Of a DNA stretch of 64,000 nucleotides, positions 52,376 to 64,000 are shown piece by piece. The position numbers were made by a program, and so were the translations under genes. Within the stretch, counting starts at the first letter, position 1. Each line of letters opens with the position of its first letter. The notes under the pieces are model-generated. The model was not told the origin of the DNA. It saw only the letters and a program-made list of their open reading frames with translations, and ran no database searches. The stretch comes from Vespa crabro (lineage: Eukaryota > Arthropoda > Insecta > Hymenoptera > Vespidae): contig NC_060958.1 in the NCBI RefSeq assembly GCF_910589235.1, positions 11,653,437 through 11,717,436 on the forward strand. Direction: 5' to 3'.

Positions 52376-52940
52376 TCATTGTTGGATTCATGAAACATTC
52401 ATTATCATTTGTTGGATGATATGAATTCATTGGATGATTTGAATTCATTTATTCAAAAGCATTATAATACGAATACTAACAACTTTTATATTATATAACT
52501 CTATATATGTTTATTTTGAGTGTCAGTGTGTTATATTTTTATGTTATAATTAGTGAAATTAAGAATCGTATTGATATAAGAGATAACAAGAGTCCGATAT
52601 TTTTATCTTTTCTAGGACATGCGTCAATTTAAAACAAAGAAATCTCTGCGGTCGCTTCAAATATAGTTTCTCTTGTTAGTTTCAGTAACGAGTACGACGG
52701 GAATTGACGAAAAACAATGTTGTTTCCTTCACATAAGGGAAAAAGTATAAAAGAAAAAGAAAATAATTTGCTCCTATAACTGGATATATGTTGTCCAACA
52801 TTTCTCTTGAAAATAATAGGATCTTACGATAGAAGAAGATGTTTATATCGAGTGTCCACCACACAATTTCTCATATTTTTTCTACAATATTTATTCGAGT
52901 TACAACGGTGAAGTCTCAACACATGATAAACACGCATGCA

Positions 52941-52942
<2 letters not shown>

Positions 52943-52981
<39 letters not shown>
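52943..52981. repeat. (CA)n microsatellite
   Basis: About 39 bases of pure CA. Confidence 0.95.
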
Positions 52982-52982
<1 letters not shown>

Positions 52983-53775
52983 ATATTCGGAATAACAAAA
53001 CGAACGAAAAGACAAAGAAATAAGGAACATATGTCCGAAGATCGTCGAAATGAATAATCTTTATTTGTTATATCGGATACTGATTCGAGGAGATCGATGT
53101 CCCTATATATTTTACAATGATTCTATCTACATTATTTTATTCGATACTCGAATTGTTATAAGAAGACATTAAAATTTTCCTCTTTACTCCTCAAAGTGGA
53201 ATGGCAACTAATTGTAAATAACTATCCAAAGGATTGACGTACCGATCACGTAGTGTACACCTCATAAAAGAGTATCGCGTGATGCGTTTTTCGAATGTGC
53301 GACCGATAGCTTTCCTTTCCTCGGCCCTTATCCTTATTTATCGTTATTTGTCCTACAATAAGTACGAATATCTACCTACAAGAATACTTATTTCTTTCAT
53401 CATATTCTTTGTATTTGGATTTCGCGCCTGCATTTTCGAATACTTAAAGCCTTCCAAACGATCTCATCTCTCACGAGGAAACACATAAAAATTTAATCGA
53501 TTATCCGATATTCGATAGTAGGTATTTTTTTTCGACGGATAATCGCGTCGATCTTTATCACTTAACAAGTAGCAATAAGTGGTAAGCAAATACAAATTTA
53601 CCAAATTGTTACCTACCCAAAGATTACTTACTCGCAGAGGGGTAAAAAATATAGTGAGATCATAAAAGAAATTTTGCTACGGCATCGATCGTTTTTCCCT
53701 TTTCATTTTATACCGCATTTAATAAAGTTGGAATATTCAAACAAAATCGTACATATATTTATATATAATAACGTT

Positions 53776-53781
<6 letters not shown>

Positions 53782-53821
<40 letters not shown>
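53782..53821. repeat. (GA)n microsatellite
   Basis: About 40 bases of GA in the gene-poor stretch. Confidence 0.9.
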
Positions 53822-53825
<4 letters not shown>

Positions 53826-54057
53826 GAAGATATTAATGTATTCGTATTAATCATACGTTCTCGTATCGTTAAATCAATAAAGTCCATTTTTACGAAATTA
53901 ATCAATTTTACCTGAATGACGATTTAAAATAAGGTTTAATGTAAGTTCATTTGGATACAATTTTCTAAGGATTTTATTGCGGATCATTAGTTTGGCTCAG
54001 CCGTGGATTCGCACGTCGATTGAAATTTTATCAAAAGACCCACACACGCGTACATGT

Positions 54058-54058
<1 letters not shown>

Positions 54059-54101
<43 letters not shown>
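54059..54101. repeat. (GA)n microsatellite
   Basis: About 42 bases of pure GA, only 240 bases from the preceding GA tract. Confidence 0.95.
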
Positions 54102-54103
<2 letters not shown>

Positions 54104-55684
54104 GTGTTTACGCGACGTCGCAGCTGACTGAATTTAGTTAATTAGCGGCAATCGAAATTGCGGAAATTATACAAATGGATTGGTGGTATAGCTCGAAAAA
54201 GGTCGGTGGTAGCCGCAACAATTGCAGCGTCTCCTTTTCATAGAAGGATGTATTTTGACGATTTGCACAATTATTTATGAACGATCATCGATGTGAACGT
54301 TTATTAAAAAGCAAATTAATGGTTATTTGCATCAATATACCGAAATATTTCTAAGCGAGCTTTTGCATTGATTCAACGAAAACGATATCGAAGTTTTTCG
54401 AAAGTCATAGTAAATGGAGAGTAAATTGATGGATTTATGAAATTGTATAAAAAACGTTTGTTCTTTTGAAAAATATCACGTAAAAATATTTTGCTTATAA
54501 ATACAATTTTATTTATAAACATTTCGGGCATTAGCGTTGATATCGGTAACAATATGTTTAATGAAAAATAAATGCTATGCTTAGGAATATTGAGGAACAT
54601 ACCGAGTATAACGCGTTCTTTCTTGGTTACGAAATATTTACATTTTTTGAAGCATCGTACGACTGCTCCGTAACATTAGTAACATTGCGTTGAGATCATT
54701 AGTCATGATCATTAGCAATTCACTTTCTCTCTCTTCTCTCTTTAGATTTTTATGTCAAGCAATGTGCGTAAGATGTCAGGATGACGATTTACGATCTAAT
54801 TATGCGGCGACGTACAAGCCCTGTATAAAGTAACACTATGGGGTCACGTTATTAACAAGATTAATCAATAAATCTTTGAGCACGAAATGCGCTCAATTCG
54901 CGATACACGATAAGTTCCGTTGATCGGTCGAAACGTTCGTACTTTGATTAGATAGATTTCATATTTTATTAGTTAATCGTCTATTTGTATTTCGCGAAAA
55001 TGAATTGGAGAAGCGACGATGTAATTCTTGCAATGGACTCTATGATGAAGACTTTAATATCAATTAACAAAGCCATAATAAACTCTTAATCGAAACTTTT
55101 AGCCGATGTTTGTAGAGAAAGATGATAAACTATGTTCACAAAGCCGAAATCTATTAAAATAGATCATCGAACATTTTCGGAATCGATAGTGGTCTAGCTA
55201 AAGAAGGAATGACGCGACGTTTACCCAAGCGCGAAGGTTTTTCCGAAATCGGAGAAGTAGTGAAAAAAGATATCAAATAGATTGTAAGATGAGAGATGGT
55301 TAAACGATTAGAAAGCGAAAAAAGAGACAATAGAAGGGAAATTTTAATCGATTTATCGCAAAAACGTTTCTATCCCCACTGACTCGTGATATCCGGTTAA
55401 AGCTCGTACAATAGATATCTTCAACGTTAACCCTGTCCATCATTTCTGAGATTCTTGTATTACTGGGCTTCCTTAAGGCAAAACAAAAGATAAAACAATG
55501 ATTTTGATTTTAGGAACTGTTGTCGTCACGTTTGACGAAATCTACACGAGTATTCTTATTCCATAAGAAAATCCATAAAAAGATTTCATCATTTGGATTG
55601 ATAACGAATTAATGATCTAACAAAAAGGATGATATGTCGATGGTTTGGGTTTTATCCAATATTCTTCGATATGGCGAAAGGAGA

Positions 55685-55685
<1 letters not shown>

Positions 55686-55726
<41 letters not shown>
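55686..55726. repeat. (GA)n microsatellite
   Basis: About 40 bases of GA with one AAA interruption. Confidence 0.9.
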
Positions 55727-55728
<2 letters not shown>

Positions 55729-57565
55729 TAATAACAATAGAGATAGAGATAGAAACGTAACGTAACGCAGTTTCTCTATCGCGGATGTAGGACGTAGCGG
55801 CGACTCTCTGTCTCGTGGCATATAAAAAGATTCCTCCTTCTTCGGGCGTCCCTCTGTCGCCATTGAATCTTTTCTTTGCTTTCGCACAAAATTCTAAGGC
55901 ACTTATTTTTCGATTCTATCAAGATCAATCGACGAGGTCGTGGACCGCGATCTCCGATTCTTTACCTCACGTCAAGCATTTAGCCTCGTTTTCGTCTAAT
56001 CTCGTCTAATATCCTAATTCATTAGCTTGATCCACGAGAGTCTTCTTAAATCACGAATCCTTTTTACCAAATTGCTTTTTTTATTCTTCCACCGTTTATT
56101 CTATTCCTCGTGCTTTCATCGCGGTTTATCGTTTACAAGTTTTCTCCTCGGTTGATCATATTACGCGGCATAATTACAAATAAATTATCGTTGCATTTAA
56201 ATACAAGTTTAAAGAGGATAAAACATTTATTAGGTGTCTAAATAAATATTTGTGTAACAAATTCTGATAAAATTATTTCGGATCAATTTTGAATAGATTA
56301 AACTCGCAAAATGAAAGTTAATCCAAATTCGCGAATACGTAATAACGTACGATCGGACGCAGGAAAATGAAAAACTCTTCAGTTTTTCTATATTTTCGGA
56401 AGAGCAAAGTTTACTTGGCAACCGCACAAGTAGACGAAGCATCTTGGATGTAGCTATCTATCTATGTACATACTTGTTCGAATTTTCTCTTTGTATAGTG
56501 GTAATCATGAATAATAGAGAGGATTTTGCATCAAAAGTTTGTTAAAAGAGCAAAGTTTTTTATTATAACGTTTAAGTACCTACGTTGAATGAAATTTATT
56601 CGCGAGTACTACGTTTCGAACTCTTAAATAACACTCTAATTATATTTTTCGCATGTAGATACTTTTTACAGATTTTAATACGATTCGTCATCGACCTGTA
56701 TACGAGAAAATGAACGAGCCGAAGCTTAAAAAATTTTCGTAGCACATTTTCCGAAGTGAATTTTACGAGCGGTTAGACGTAGCTAATACGTTTGCGTTTT
56801 CGATTGCTTTTTCGAGATACGAAACGAAGGGTTATAAAGGATTGCGTCCGAATCTAACTTCCTGCTCGAGGCGTAATGATCTATAAACTAATAGTCGTTG
56901 AGAAAGTTGTTTAACGAATTTCAATCTGCTCTCGTTTTCTCGGCATCGAAAAGATTATTTTGTTTTTTAAAAGAATACATATAAACGCCACGATTCGTCG
57001 TTTTACGATTCAATTTTCGATATCGCAACTCGAACGAAGAAAGAATTACTTTAATTCACTTTAAAGTGAAAAAAGATGGAAGTATACATTCCAGACTGTT
57101 CTTAAAAAAGGAAAAAGAAAAAAAAGGAAAAGTAAGATCGTCACTTTCTCCTGCATATCACTTTTCGATATGAGACTTAAAATTAAAGAGACTCTTTAAT
57201 AATCTTGTTAAATGTAAAATACAAAACGCACTGATATAAAAGAGACGAAAGAAGAAAGAAAGAAAGAAACGGAGTCACTTTTATGATGAACTAATGATCG
57301 AGAAATAAAATGAAAGAAGAGAAAAAGAAACAAGCGGAGAGTTAAATTTTAATCCTCACCGTCGACATTTTTGCGTTGGAAATCTTCAAAGTCGAATATC
57401 TTGTGACAGATCTTCTTATTCTGAGGATTCTCTTAGTAAGAAGAAGCAACCACCACGAGGTTTTCACGAGGCACGAGTTTCTGTCGAAGGTGGCGGGTTG
57501 CTGTTCACTGAATAAATAAGGAGGGGGATGTTGGTAGCGCGGAGTTTGGAGGTTAGAGGGCGAGT

Positions 57566-57597
57566 GATTGGTCGAGCTTGCGCGGGCTACATTTATA
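57566..57597 (+). promoter_or_regulatory. Possible core promoter (inverted CCAAT box and TATA-like box)
   Basis: ATTGG (inverted CCAAT) at 57567-57571 lies 20 bases upstream of TTTATA at 57592-57597, within a GC-rich block (about 57470-57640) that stands out from the surroundings. A CAC-triplet run follows at about 57689. No coding exon follows that I can recognise, so if this is a promoter its transcript is non-coding or its exons lie far away. Confidence 0.3.
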
Positions 57598-58028
57598 CCG
57601 AGCGCGAAGCTCTCACCCCCTTCTTGGTTCTTCTTCCGTACCATCAAGAGATTTCTCCTACAATTCTATCCACCATTGTCGATGCTTGCACCACCACCAC
57701 CACCACCACCGTCACCACCACCAGCACTACAAACCACCACCGTAGTCGTCATCGTCATCCCCGCGTTTCTCCTTTTCCTTACGGGGCGTACGCGATTCTT
57801 ATTACGTCATCGAACTTAGTCTCCACCCGATTCTATATATCTAATTTTATTACGAAATTATCACATGTTTCATGAATTATATTTCTACATTTATTCGTAA
57901 TAAAAGAAATAATACTTCACGTTTTTCGTGAATATAGTCGTTGACTAGTCACTTAGTCGTGAGACTAAGATATTAATAATTTAAGCGTCGTGACATATTT
58001 AATCACGATAGTAGTAGATACTGACGGG

Positions 58029-58036
58029 TATATAAG
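58029..58036 (+). promoter_or_regulatory. TATA box upstream of the venom-peptide-like pseudogene
   Basis: TATATAAG lies about 70 bases upstream of the recognisable leader-like coding remnant. This is the right position for a short 5' UTR, and strong TATA boxes are usual for highly expressed secreted-peptide genes. It appears intact although the gene body is broken. Confidence 0.5.
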
Positions 58037-58100
58037 GCTCTGCAAATATAAGGAGTAGCAAGAAAGTATTTTGCTTGTCGTTAAATATACAAAAACTTTT

Positions 58101-58266
58101 AATCAAGAAGAACATAATCTTAGTTCTATTCATCGCTTTCGTCGCGCATTTTTGGAATTCTTCGGAATGAGCACCGAAGCTACAGCTAATCCATCCAGCA
58201 GCTGACCCATTAGCTGGTCCAAATTCTAAACCCGATCCAGAAGCAATAAATATAACTATTGATTAA
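58101..58266 (+). pseudogene. Mastoparan-type venom peptide precursor remnant, frameshifted
   Basis: This stretch resembles the prepro-part of vespid mastoparan-type venom peptide precursors: a Lys-rich then hydrophobic leader, followed by a pro-region of alternating Ala/Pro-type tetrapeptides ending in an Asp-Pro-Glu-Ala step (about 58200-58245). Such pro-regions are trimmed stepwise by dipeptidyl peptidase to release a short amphipathic mature peptide. It is broken in several ways. No ATG stands at the expected start; the codon there reads ATC. The leader-like part changes reading frame near 58150, and the pro-region again near 58190, each old frame running into a stop. The frame ends at TAA 58264-58266 just after the pro-region, so no recognisable mature peptide is encoded. 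Recent decay is suggested by how readable the parts remain. A spliced functional form is less likely because no intron borders fit the shifts. Confidence 0.6.
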
Positions 58267-58497
58267 CAATTACATTAATTCGACTATCTCTTTGTTACGC
58301 GTCGGTATGTTTATTTATAAGAACATTTTGTAATTTAAATGTTTGATAAAATGTCTTTTATTTATTATTTCAGTCTATTGCATGATTGGCTAAGAAGATA
58401 TTGGATTAACTTATTGTTTATTCCTAAAGTAAATTCACGATGATATTACAGAAAATCTAACGAAACCACGAACGATGCCAGAAGAGGGAAAGAGACA

Positions 58498-58519
58498 GAG
58501 AGATAGAGAGAGAGAGAGA

Positions 58520-58552
<33 letters not shown>
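58498..58552. repeat. (GA)n microsatellite
   Basis: About 55 bases of GA with minor interruptions, about 230 bases downstream of the venom-peptide-like pseudogene. Confidence 0.9.
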
Positions 58553-58558
<6 letters not shown>

Positions 58559-59089
58559 GAGAAAAAATATAGCCGGCAGACTCCGCGTCTCGACATCGAG
58601 CATCGACGTTTCTTAAATGTGCTTATGAATGAACTTTCATGAATGACGCTACAATATTTGTGGCTCCGGTTGTAGAAAACCTTCTACACAATGAAAATAT
58701 CAATGACGGGAACTGGCGCAAGCCAACGAATCGTGCAAAATCAAATTGACTTGCATTTTTTTTATCCTTAAAAAACTTCGCTTTCTTTAATTTATCTACA
58801 CACCTATATGTATTTATCTACACTCCTCCACTCTCTCTTTTCGTAAGGTAAGCTTTATTAATTAATTATTAACAATAAGTTCGCAAAAGCGTACATTTAT
58901 TTTAATTTATTTTTTTATTAAAAAAACATTCGATGAAGTCTCGGAGCTCGAGTTACGATTACGTACGCTCGATGAATTTACGTGGGTAGACGCATTCGAA
59001 ATGTTTGAAAGAAATCAAGAGTCTAGAACTGGTGCCTTCCGAAGATCTTAATTTTAAAATGAACTTCGCAATTTATATTTATAGTTATA

Positions 59090-59108
59090 TATATATGTAT
59101 ATATATAT

Positions 59109-59142
<34 letters not shown>
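59090..59142. repeat. (TA)n microsatellite
   Basis: About 52 bases of TA with TG and TTG interruptions. Confidence 0.85.
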
Positions 59143-59145
<3 letters not shown>

Positions 59146-62100
59146 ATATATCAGTACCACGGAAGAAGATACACAATGGTTATTTTTATGTCTACAACGA
59201 AGGCTCCTTCGAATATTTTAATTTTCCTTTCGCATCGCGTAAAGCACACGGAATAGAAGATAGTTGTCTCTAAAGCAATGGATGCTTTAATACAGCTCGT
59301 CATTTTTCCAAGAGCCGTAATAAATGAAGACACGAACGTATACATCGTAACTATATGTACGTATCCACGTAGAAAAACAGAAAGATAAAGAAACAAAAAT
59401 GAAATAAAAGTTTGCTTCGAGAAATTAATGAAAGTGAAATCATGTGTTATTTAGAGAAAAAATAAGAAAAGTAGTTCATTCTCGAAAAAAAAAAAAAGAA
59501 AACGAAAAATGAAAATTCTAGCAAGCTCCGCTATTAGAAAAGTTAAAGACGATGATACCGTTGATCGTGCATTCGAGCTATTATTTTAAGAAACAATTAA
59601 CTCGTCGCGATGACGTGGAATATGCTCATTAAAAGCAACAAGCAAGACTTGACAAATATTCGTTAGACGACACGAGCTTCTTTTGTGTGGCTTTTGTATC
59701 TTTCCTTAACGTTGGACGATTTTTATCGTGATGATTTACGTCGAGAATGACTTCTCTAAATCGTACGATCTGCAATACATTTATTTACCATATTTTCTAT
59801 TTGCATTAGCATATGAGTATATTCTTTTCGAATGAGAATCTAACGAGATATCAGTCGACGATAGGAAATTATCTTTTTTTTAATATAAGCAGTGGGGCAA
59901 TTAATCCAGCGTCCCAGATGGATTGAAAGAGACGAACGGGAAAAATAAAAGAGACAAAAGGAAGAAGTAAATGTCGAGGTGGGTTCTAGGAAGAAACAGG
60001 AGCTAGACCTATTGGCGCCTTCGTATCAAAAGGATCTGCGTAATTCAGTATTTATCACCGCTACTCTCCTGTATCCTATCCTCGCTATACCGATAGCTAC
60101 GACAAAGATACGTAATAGAAATTATAAGAGGAATTTTTTAACCCTTTTAAGTGTTATTCTTCGTCATTCAAGATGAATTCAGGAAAGATTTCTTTTATTT
60201 CACATCTCAGTAGAATCCAAATCGAACTATTTAACCAAAGATATTGATATTGCTTCGAAGATCAAACTCAAAAATTAAAACGAAAGAAAGTCATCGAAAA
60301 AGAACTACTGTTATAATTAATTTTCATGTATCATTTCGCGTCTAACTCATTACTAACGCTTCCTAAATGTAATACAGGATCATTTAATTGACTTCGCTTA
60401 TGTAACAAACGAGAAATCTACATAAATAGAAGACTTGTACAGTTTGAAGATTGCAGATTATGGAAACGATACAGCGACTGCAGAGTCTGTTTCTCCAGCG
60501 AATTCGCATTATCCTTTGCTATACTTGTACTTTACTACTTTGTCGTGGTAATTGAATTGCGTAATTACACGCGCCGATCTTTATATCCTAATATCTATTG
60601 TTTTTTATTCGACATTTATATAGTATCAGAGATAAATCAAAGAAATAAATAAAACTATTCGTATGTCGATAAACATCGAGACTTTTCTTTCATAAAATTT
60701 CACTTATACGTTTATGAGGGCTTGGAAAATATAGGACAAGTTGTAGGATGTGCGTAGGTTGCTGGCGCCTGCTAGAAGGCTAACCAGATATACATTCGTG
60801 TTCTAATTATGTGCATTCGGGCTCAGAAATATCAGATTTACTGATACATTGTTTCGATTGGACGAGTATAGGCATCGTGTTTTGCAAACCATATTTTACA
60901 ATCTCTGATATTTTACCTTGGCATTGTTGGTCGGAAGGATTCGATTTTCTTATTAACCCTAAATTCGTGCTTCCATTGTGAGATCGTTAGCCGTAAATAG
61001 TAGATTTCGGAGGGCCGGATAAGCGGAAGGGATATATCAACAGTCCGCAACTGTTATAAAATATTATATACTCCGAAGATGACTATAGAACCGCATCGGT
61101 GATCTCGATTATTCTTAACGGTAGTTGGAAGCTTTAAAATTACAGTGAAATGTCCTTTTACTCATAACATTATGCTTACTATTTGACTCGTTAACTCTTT
61201 ACCTATCATTTGCGTGATAATTCTTCATATGACTCGCGACTAAGTGTTATTACCGATCTTCTCAGCGGCAATGGTATTATATGATTTACAATGATCAAGT
61301 TAACAGACACGAAATGAATACTTAAAGAACCAGCTCATCCTAAACTCGAAACCACCGATTGGTTTCAGGTCAATACTTAAACGTAACCTTCTCTTTTTTT
61401 ACTCTATATATTTCATATTTTAGGCTTATCAGCGCAAATTTTTCTTTTTCTTGAAGGGACTAAAGCGTGAGTGTTACGTGAAAAGTTTAAAAAGATAAAT
61501 TTGAAATAGAACAAACCATTCGCCTGCAACTTTAAACTCGAACTGTCACGTATCCTTTTTTTTTTCTAGCATTCCTTCCGAAATTTTCTAAAATTTGTTT
61601 CGAACTTGTCAATTTTTACAAAGAAGCGAATATTTTCTTTCGCGCTCATGTGAACTTACCTTTTTTTCTCCTCTGACAACTTTTTTAGCTAAGTTTGACA
61701 CGGACGCGATTACGAGCTAAGTGAGGACTTTTTAAAATCTTTTTATCACCATCGTTCACTTTTAAAATTCTTTTTGTTATTAGAAGATCTGATCTTGCTT
61801 CGTTTGTTCCACACGTATATACTTCTTCTATATCATTTTGCCCTAATTATTTTAAAATATCCTTACGGCAATCTAAAGCATTAATATCTCTTATGAGAAA
61901 TGACCATAAAAGACGACTATAAATGAAGCAGGATCCTTACAGGATTGTCGCCAAATGTCTGCGCCATTATCGTTTTCCTTTACGCTACATTCATCGATTA
62001 TGATCGTCGTTTACAACCTCAAACGTATTGTCCGCGTTTTTACGCATTAGACGCAAGGTATCTTATCTCGTTCGTATATAATCTTATAACGTTCATTTAT

Positions 62101-62974
62101 GCTTTTCTTACTAATCTTTGTGTTATATTTTCAAATGTTACGCAATTTTATTATCTACATCTTTTTTTACCGTCTGTTGCATCATGCACGAATGTAAGAA
62201 TTTTGCTTACCATAAGGGGTCGTCATATCATTGTACAGTAGTGCGCTCTTACGTTGCTTGATCGAACCCTTTTTGAAACAAACATATGATATGGTAAATT
62301 ATGTTACTCATTTCTGTATCAAATCTCTATAATAATATAGATTATCAAATTTAGACAATTTCTTTTTTATCAGTATTATCAGTTACTCAGACGTTTTAAG
62401 GCGATTAATATATCTAAATGTATTTCAAGTATGTGGCAGCATGTTGAAAAAATTAATTTTTATTTGCAAATAAAATGTTAATAAAATTTATTTATTTGCT
62501 AAGAAAATCTAATAGAAAAAAAAGAAAAGAAAATTTTTGAAAAACGAATTTATCTATATGACAAAACGAAGGGGGAAATGTGAATACTATGTATACTATC
62601 TATTGTCATAGCAAGTATTCACTGAAAGTTATATTTACATGTACGAAATAAAATGAATCGTTCAAAATAACTAAATATATCTGACACCACTTTTCTTTAT
62701 TTTATCATAAACTTTATATACCTTTCATATATTAACAGACGGACGTAATAAAAAATCCAATTTCTCGAATTTTTTAAATATGAAATGTCGTCTACATGTA
62801 CATAAGCCTTTTACTATTCTAAGCGAACGTAGCCATGATTGTGAAAACAGTAGTAACATGGCGTACGCTTGAAACGTCAAACTAGCATTAAACTTGTAAA
62901 CACATTAATGCCTTGATCGAATGTATCGTTTTTCTTCATACCAATCAATATAAAACGAATGAACAGTAATCGTC

Positions 62975-64000
62975 ATGAATACGTAGTAAGTTTTTTAAGT
63001 AATACCTACAGATAGACAAAAAGCTTATAAAATCGTTCTATTTTCATTTCTTTTGGTTTGATTAGATCTATATCAGTAAATGAATAAAGCCATTGGAAAT
63101 GCTTATGTAAATATAATGCATACTCAATTTTTTTAATCAAATTATTTTCTATTACATCAAATAAAATAAAAAATTGTTCTATGTTAAAAGTGACAGAAAC
63201 AATTCAGGAATATCGGGAAATTCATTTGATCGTTGGATACAGAAGTCAAATGCACAAAATGATTCTCCGATTATTAAGATGCAACATCAATATTGGGTAA
63301 CAAAACAAGCCTTATCTCGTAAATTAGGAAAAAAAGAAGATGACTGCATAGTTGCTTCGGATGCAGAATTGGATGCCAAACTTGAATTATTTCGTAGTAT
63401 TCAAGAATCCTGTTCCTATTTGCAAAGAGTTATTGATAAATATCAAGAAAGATTATGCAGTAAGTGTGATCCTAAATCGAATAGTGATAAGACAATAATA
63501 TTTATAACTATCATATCTCTGATATTTAGATCTTGCGCAAGAAGAAAATACTATGGGTCGTTTTTTAAAAGAAGCTGGTAAACAAGATAAAACAAGAGCT
63601 GGCAAAATGATGTTAGCTGTTGGAAAATCATTGTCTTATTCTGGACAACAAAGACTTGCGCTAAGAGTACCATTGGGAAGGTTATATCAAGAGGTTGAAA
63701 CATTTAGGCAAAGAGCTATCGAAGATACGTTGCAAAATGTTCAGTCAATGGAAAAAGCACGGACAGAATATCGTGCTGCATTATCATGGATGAAAAATAT
63801 TTCTCAAGAATTGGATCCGGATACCTCTAAACAATTGGAGAGATTTCGAAAGGTTCAAACACGTGTCAGACAGTAAGTCTTTTTATCTATAATTAATAAT
63901 ACTTTGTTTGGAAATAATATGAATCATCCTATCTATAATATAGATTACCACATATATTTCTTTATTTAAAATATAGAGGGAAACTAGCGTTTGATAACTT
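62975..64000 (+). CDS. ICA69: ICA69/ICA1 (islet cell autoantigen 1-like, AH/BAR domain), 5' part
   Basis: Exons: 62975-62985 (ATG AAT ACG TA, GTAAGT donor), 63191-63459, 63530-63872, and 63977 running off the window. ICA69 heterodimerises with PICK1 through its arfaptin-homology (BAR-type) domain and works in dense-core vesicle biogenesis and synaptic receptor trafficking. Seen here: SGNSFDRWIQ at the N-terminus, then KMQHQYWVTKQALSRKLGKK, VASDAELDAKLELF, KARTEYRAALSWMKNISQEL, DPDTSKQLERFRKVQTRVRQ and GKLAFDNL at the edge, each matching vertebrate ICA1. About 215 residues of the AH domain are present; the rest lies beyond 64000. The tiny first coding exon is chosen because it restores phase, but the 63191 acceptor is weak, so the N-terminal 4-5 residues are uncertain. 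Confidence 0.88.

Larger units (their letters stand above)
52376..62974. other. Gene-poor, CpG-rich stretch
   Basis: About 10.6 kb without a recognisable intact gene. It holds microsatellites (CA 52943-52981; GA 53782-53821, 54059-54101, about 55686-55726 and about 58498-58552; TA about 59090-59142), a CAC-triplet run near 57689-57738, a promoter-like block near 57560-57600 and the venom-peptide-like pseudogene at 58.1 kb. Open frames here are short, lack motifs and do not splice together. The start should include the elevenin-like promoter and the end the ICA69 promoter. Composition resembles the first 7 kb of the window. Confidence 0.5.

Noticed and set aside
53234..53488. 84-codon frame with hydrophobic segments
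   Set aside because: Looks membrane-like only because of AT-rich codons; no homology pattern, no splice sites, no partner exons.
57528..57875. Plus-strand frame with Thr/His runs
   Set aside because: Frame follows the CAC-triplet repeat; neighbouring frames are equally open and no domain is seen.
58101..58266. Reading the venom-peptide-like locus as an intact gene
   Set aside because: Needs two frame changes and a missing start, and no mature peptide follows the pro-region; no intron borders explain the shifts.
61945..62241. 98-codon hydrophobic frame
   Set aside because: Starts at a non-ATG codon, has no recognisable motif and lies in sequence with similar open frames by chance.
1..64000. 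tRNA, rRNA, CRISPR arrays or prokaryotic operon signals
   Set aside because: Looked for T-loop-like GGTTCGAATCC motifs, rRNA-like blocks and spaced direct repeats; none found. Intron-rich genes show the DNA is eukaryotic.

Overview
This is a eukaryotic nuclear window from an insect. Genes are split by short introns with GT..AG borders, the DNA is AT-rich and full of TA, GA/CT and homopolymer microsatellites, and the recognisable proteins are insect-type. A broken gene near 58.1 kb resembles the prepro-part of a vespid mastoparan-type venom peptide. That makes an aculeate wasp, probably Vespidae, the best guess for the host; this rests on one pseudogene.

Layout. 1-7.05 kb: CpG-rich non-coding DNA. 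7.06-11.5 kb (+): a seven-exon coiled-coil protein gene that I do not recognise. 12.8-13.9 kb (-): an MCRIP/FAM195 family gene built from very small exons. 15.2-16.8 kb (+): short-chain acyl-CoA dehydrogenase. 17.06-18.3 kb (+): weak candidate exons. 18.9-20.9 kb (-): class I phosphatidylinositol transfer protein (vibrator). 21.3-21.7 kb (+): a candidate 53-residue protein. 22.6-27.4 kb (+): POSH/SH3RF E3 ligase in 13 exons, then a long AT-rich stretch. 31.5-32.8 kb (+): TMEM53-like alpha/beta hydrolase. 33.3-35.2 kb (-): DDX49 DEAD-box helicase. 35.9-36.1 kb (+): a lone DUF4817 helix-turn-helix ORF. 39.6-43.9 kb (-): Suv4-20 histone H4K20 methyltransferase. 45.9-47.4 kb (+): mitochondrial ornithine carrier. 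48.3-50.9 kb (-): FASTK-domain protein with a RAP domain. 51.8-52.4 kb (-): a secreted prohormone matching the elevenin neuropeptide pattern. 52.4-62.97 kb: gene-poor, CpG-rich DNA holding the venom-peptide pseudogene. 62.98 kb to the window end (+): 5' part of ICA69/ICA1.

The genes are not one pathway. From 15 to 51 kb they are mostly housekeeping genes (mitochondrial metabolism and RNA, lipid transfer, ribosome biogenesis, chromatin, ubiquitin) in CpG-poor sequence. The flanks (1-11.5 kb and 51.7-62 kb) look visibly CpG-richer and hold the tissue-specific or orphan material. This pattern fits germline gene-body methylation in Hymenoptera.

Gene models were assembled by eye from splice sites and reading-frame continuity. 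For every complete model the exon lengths sum to a multiple of three. Untranslated regions were mostly not resolved.
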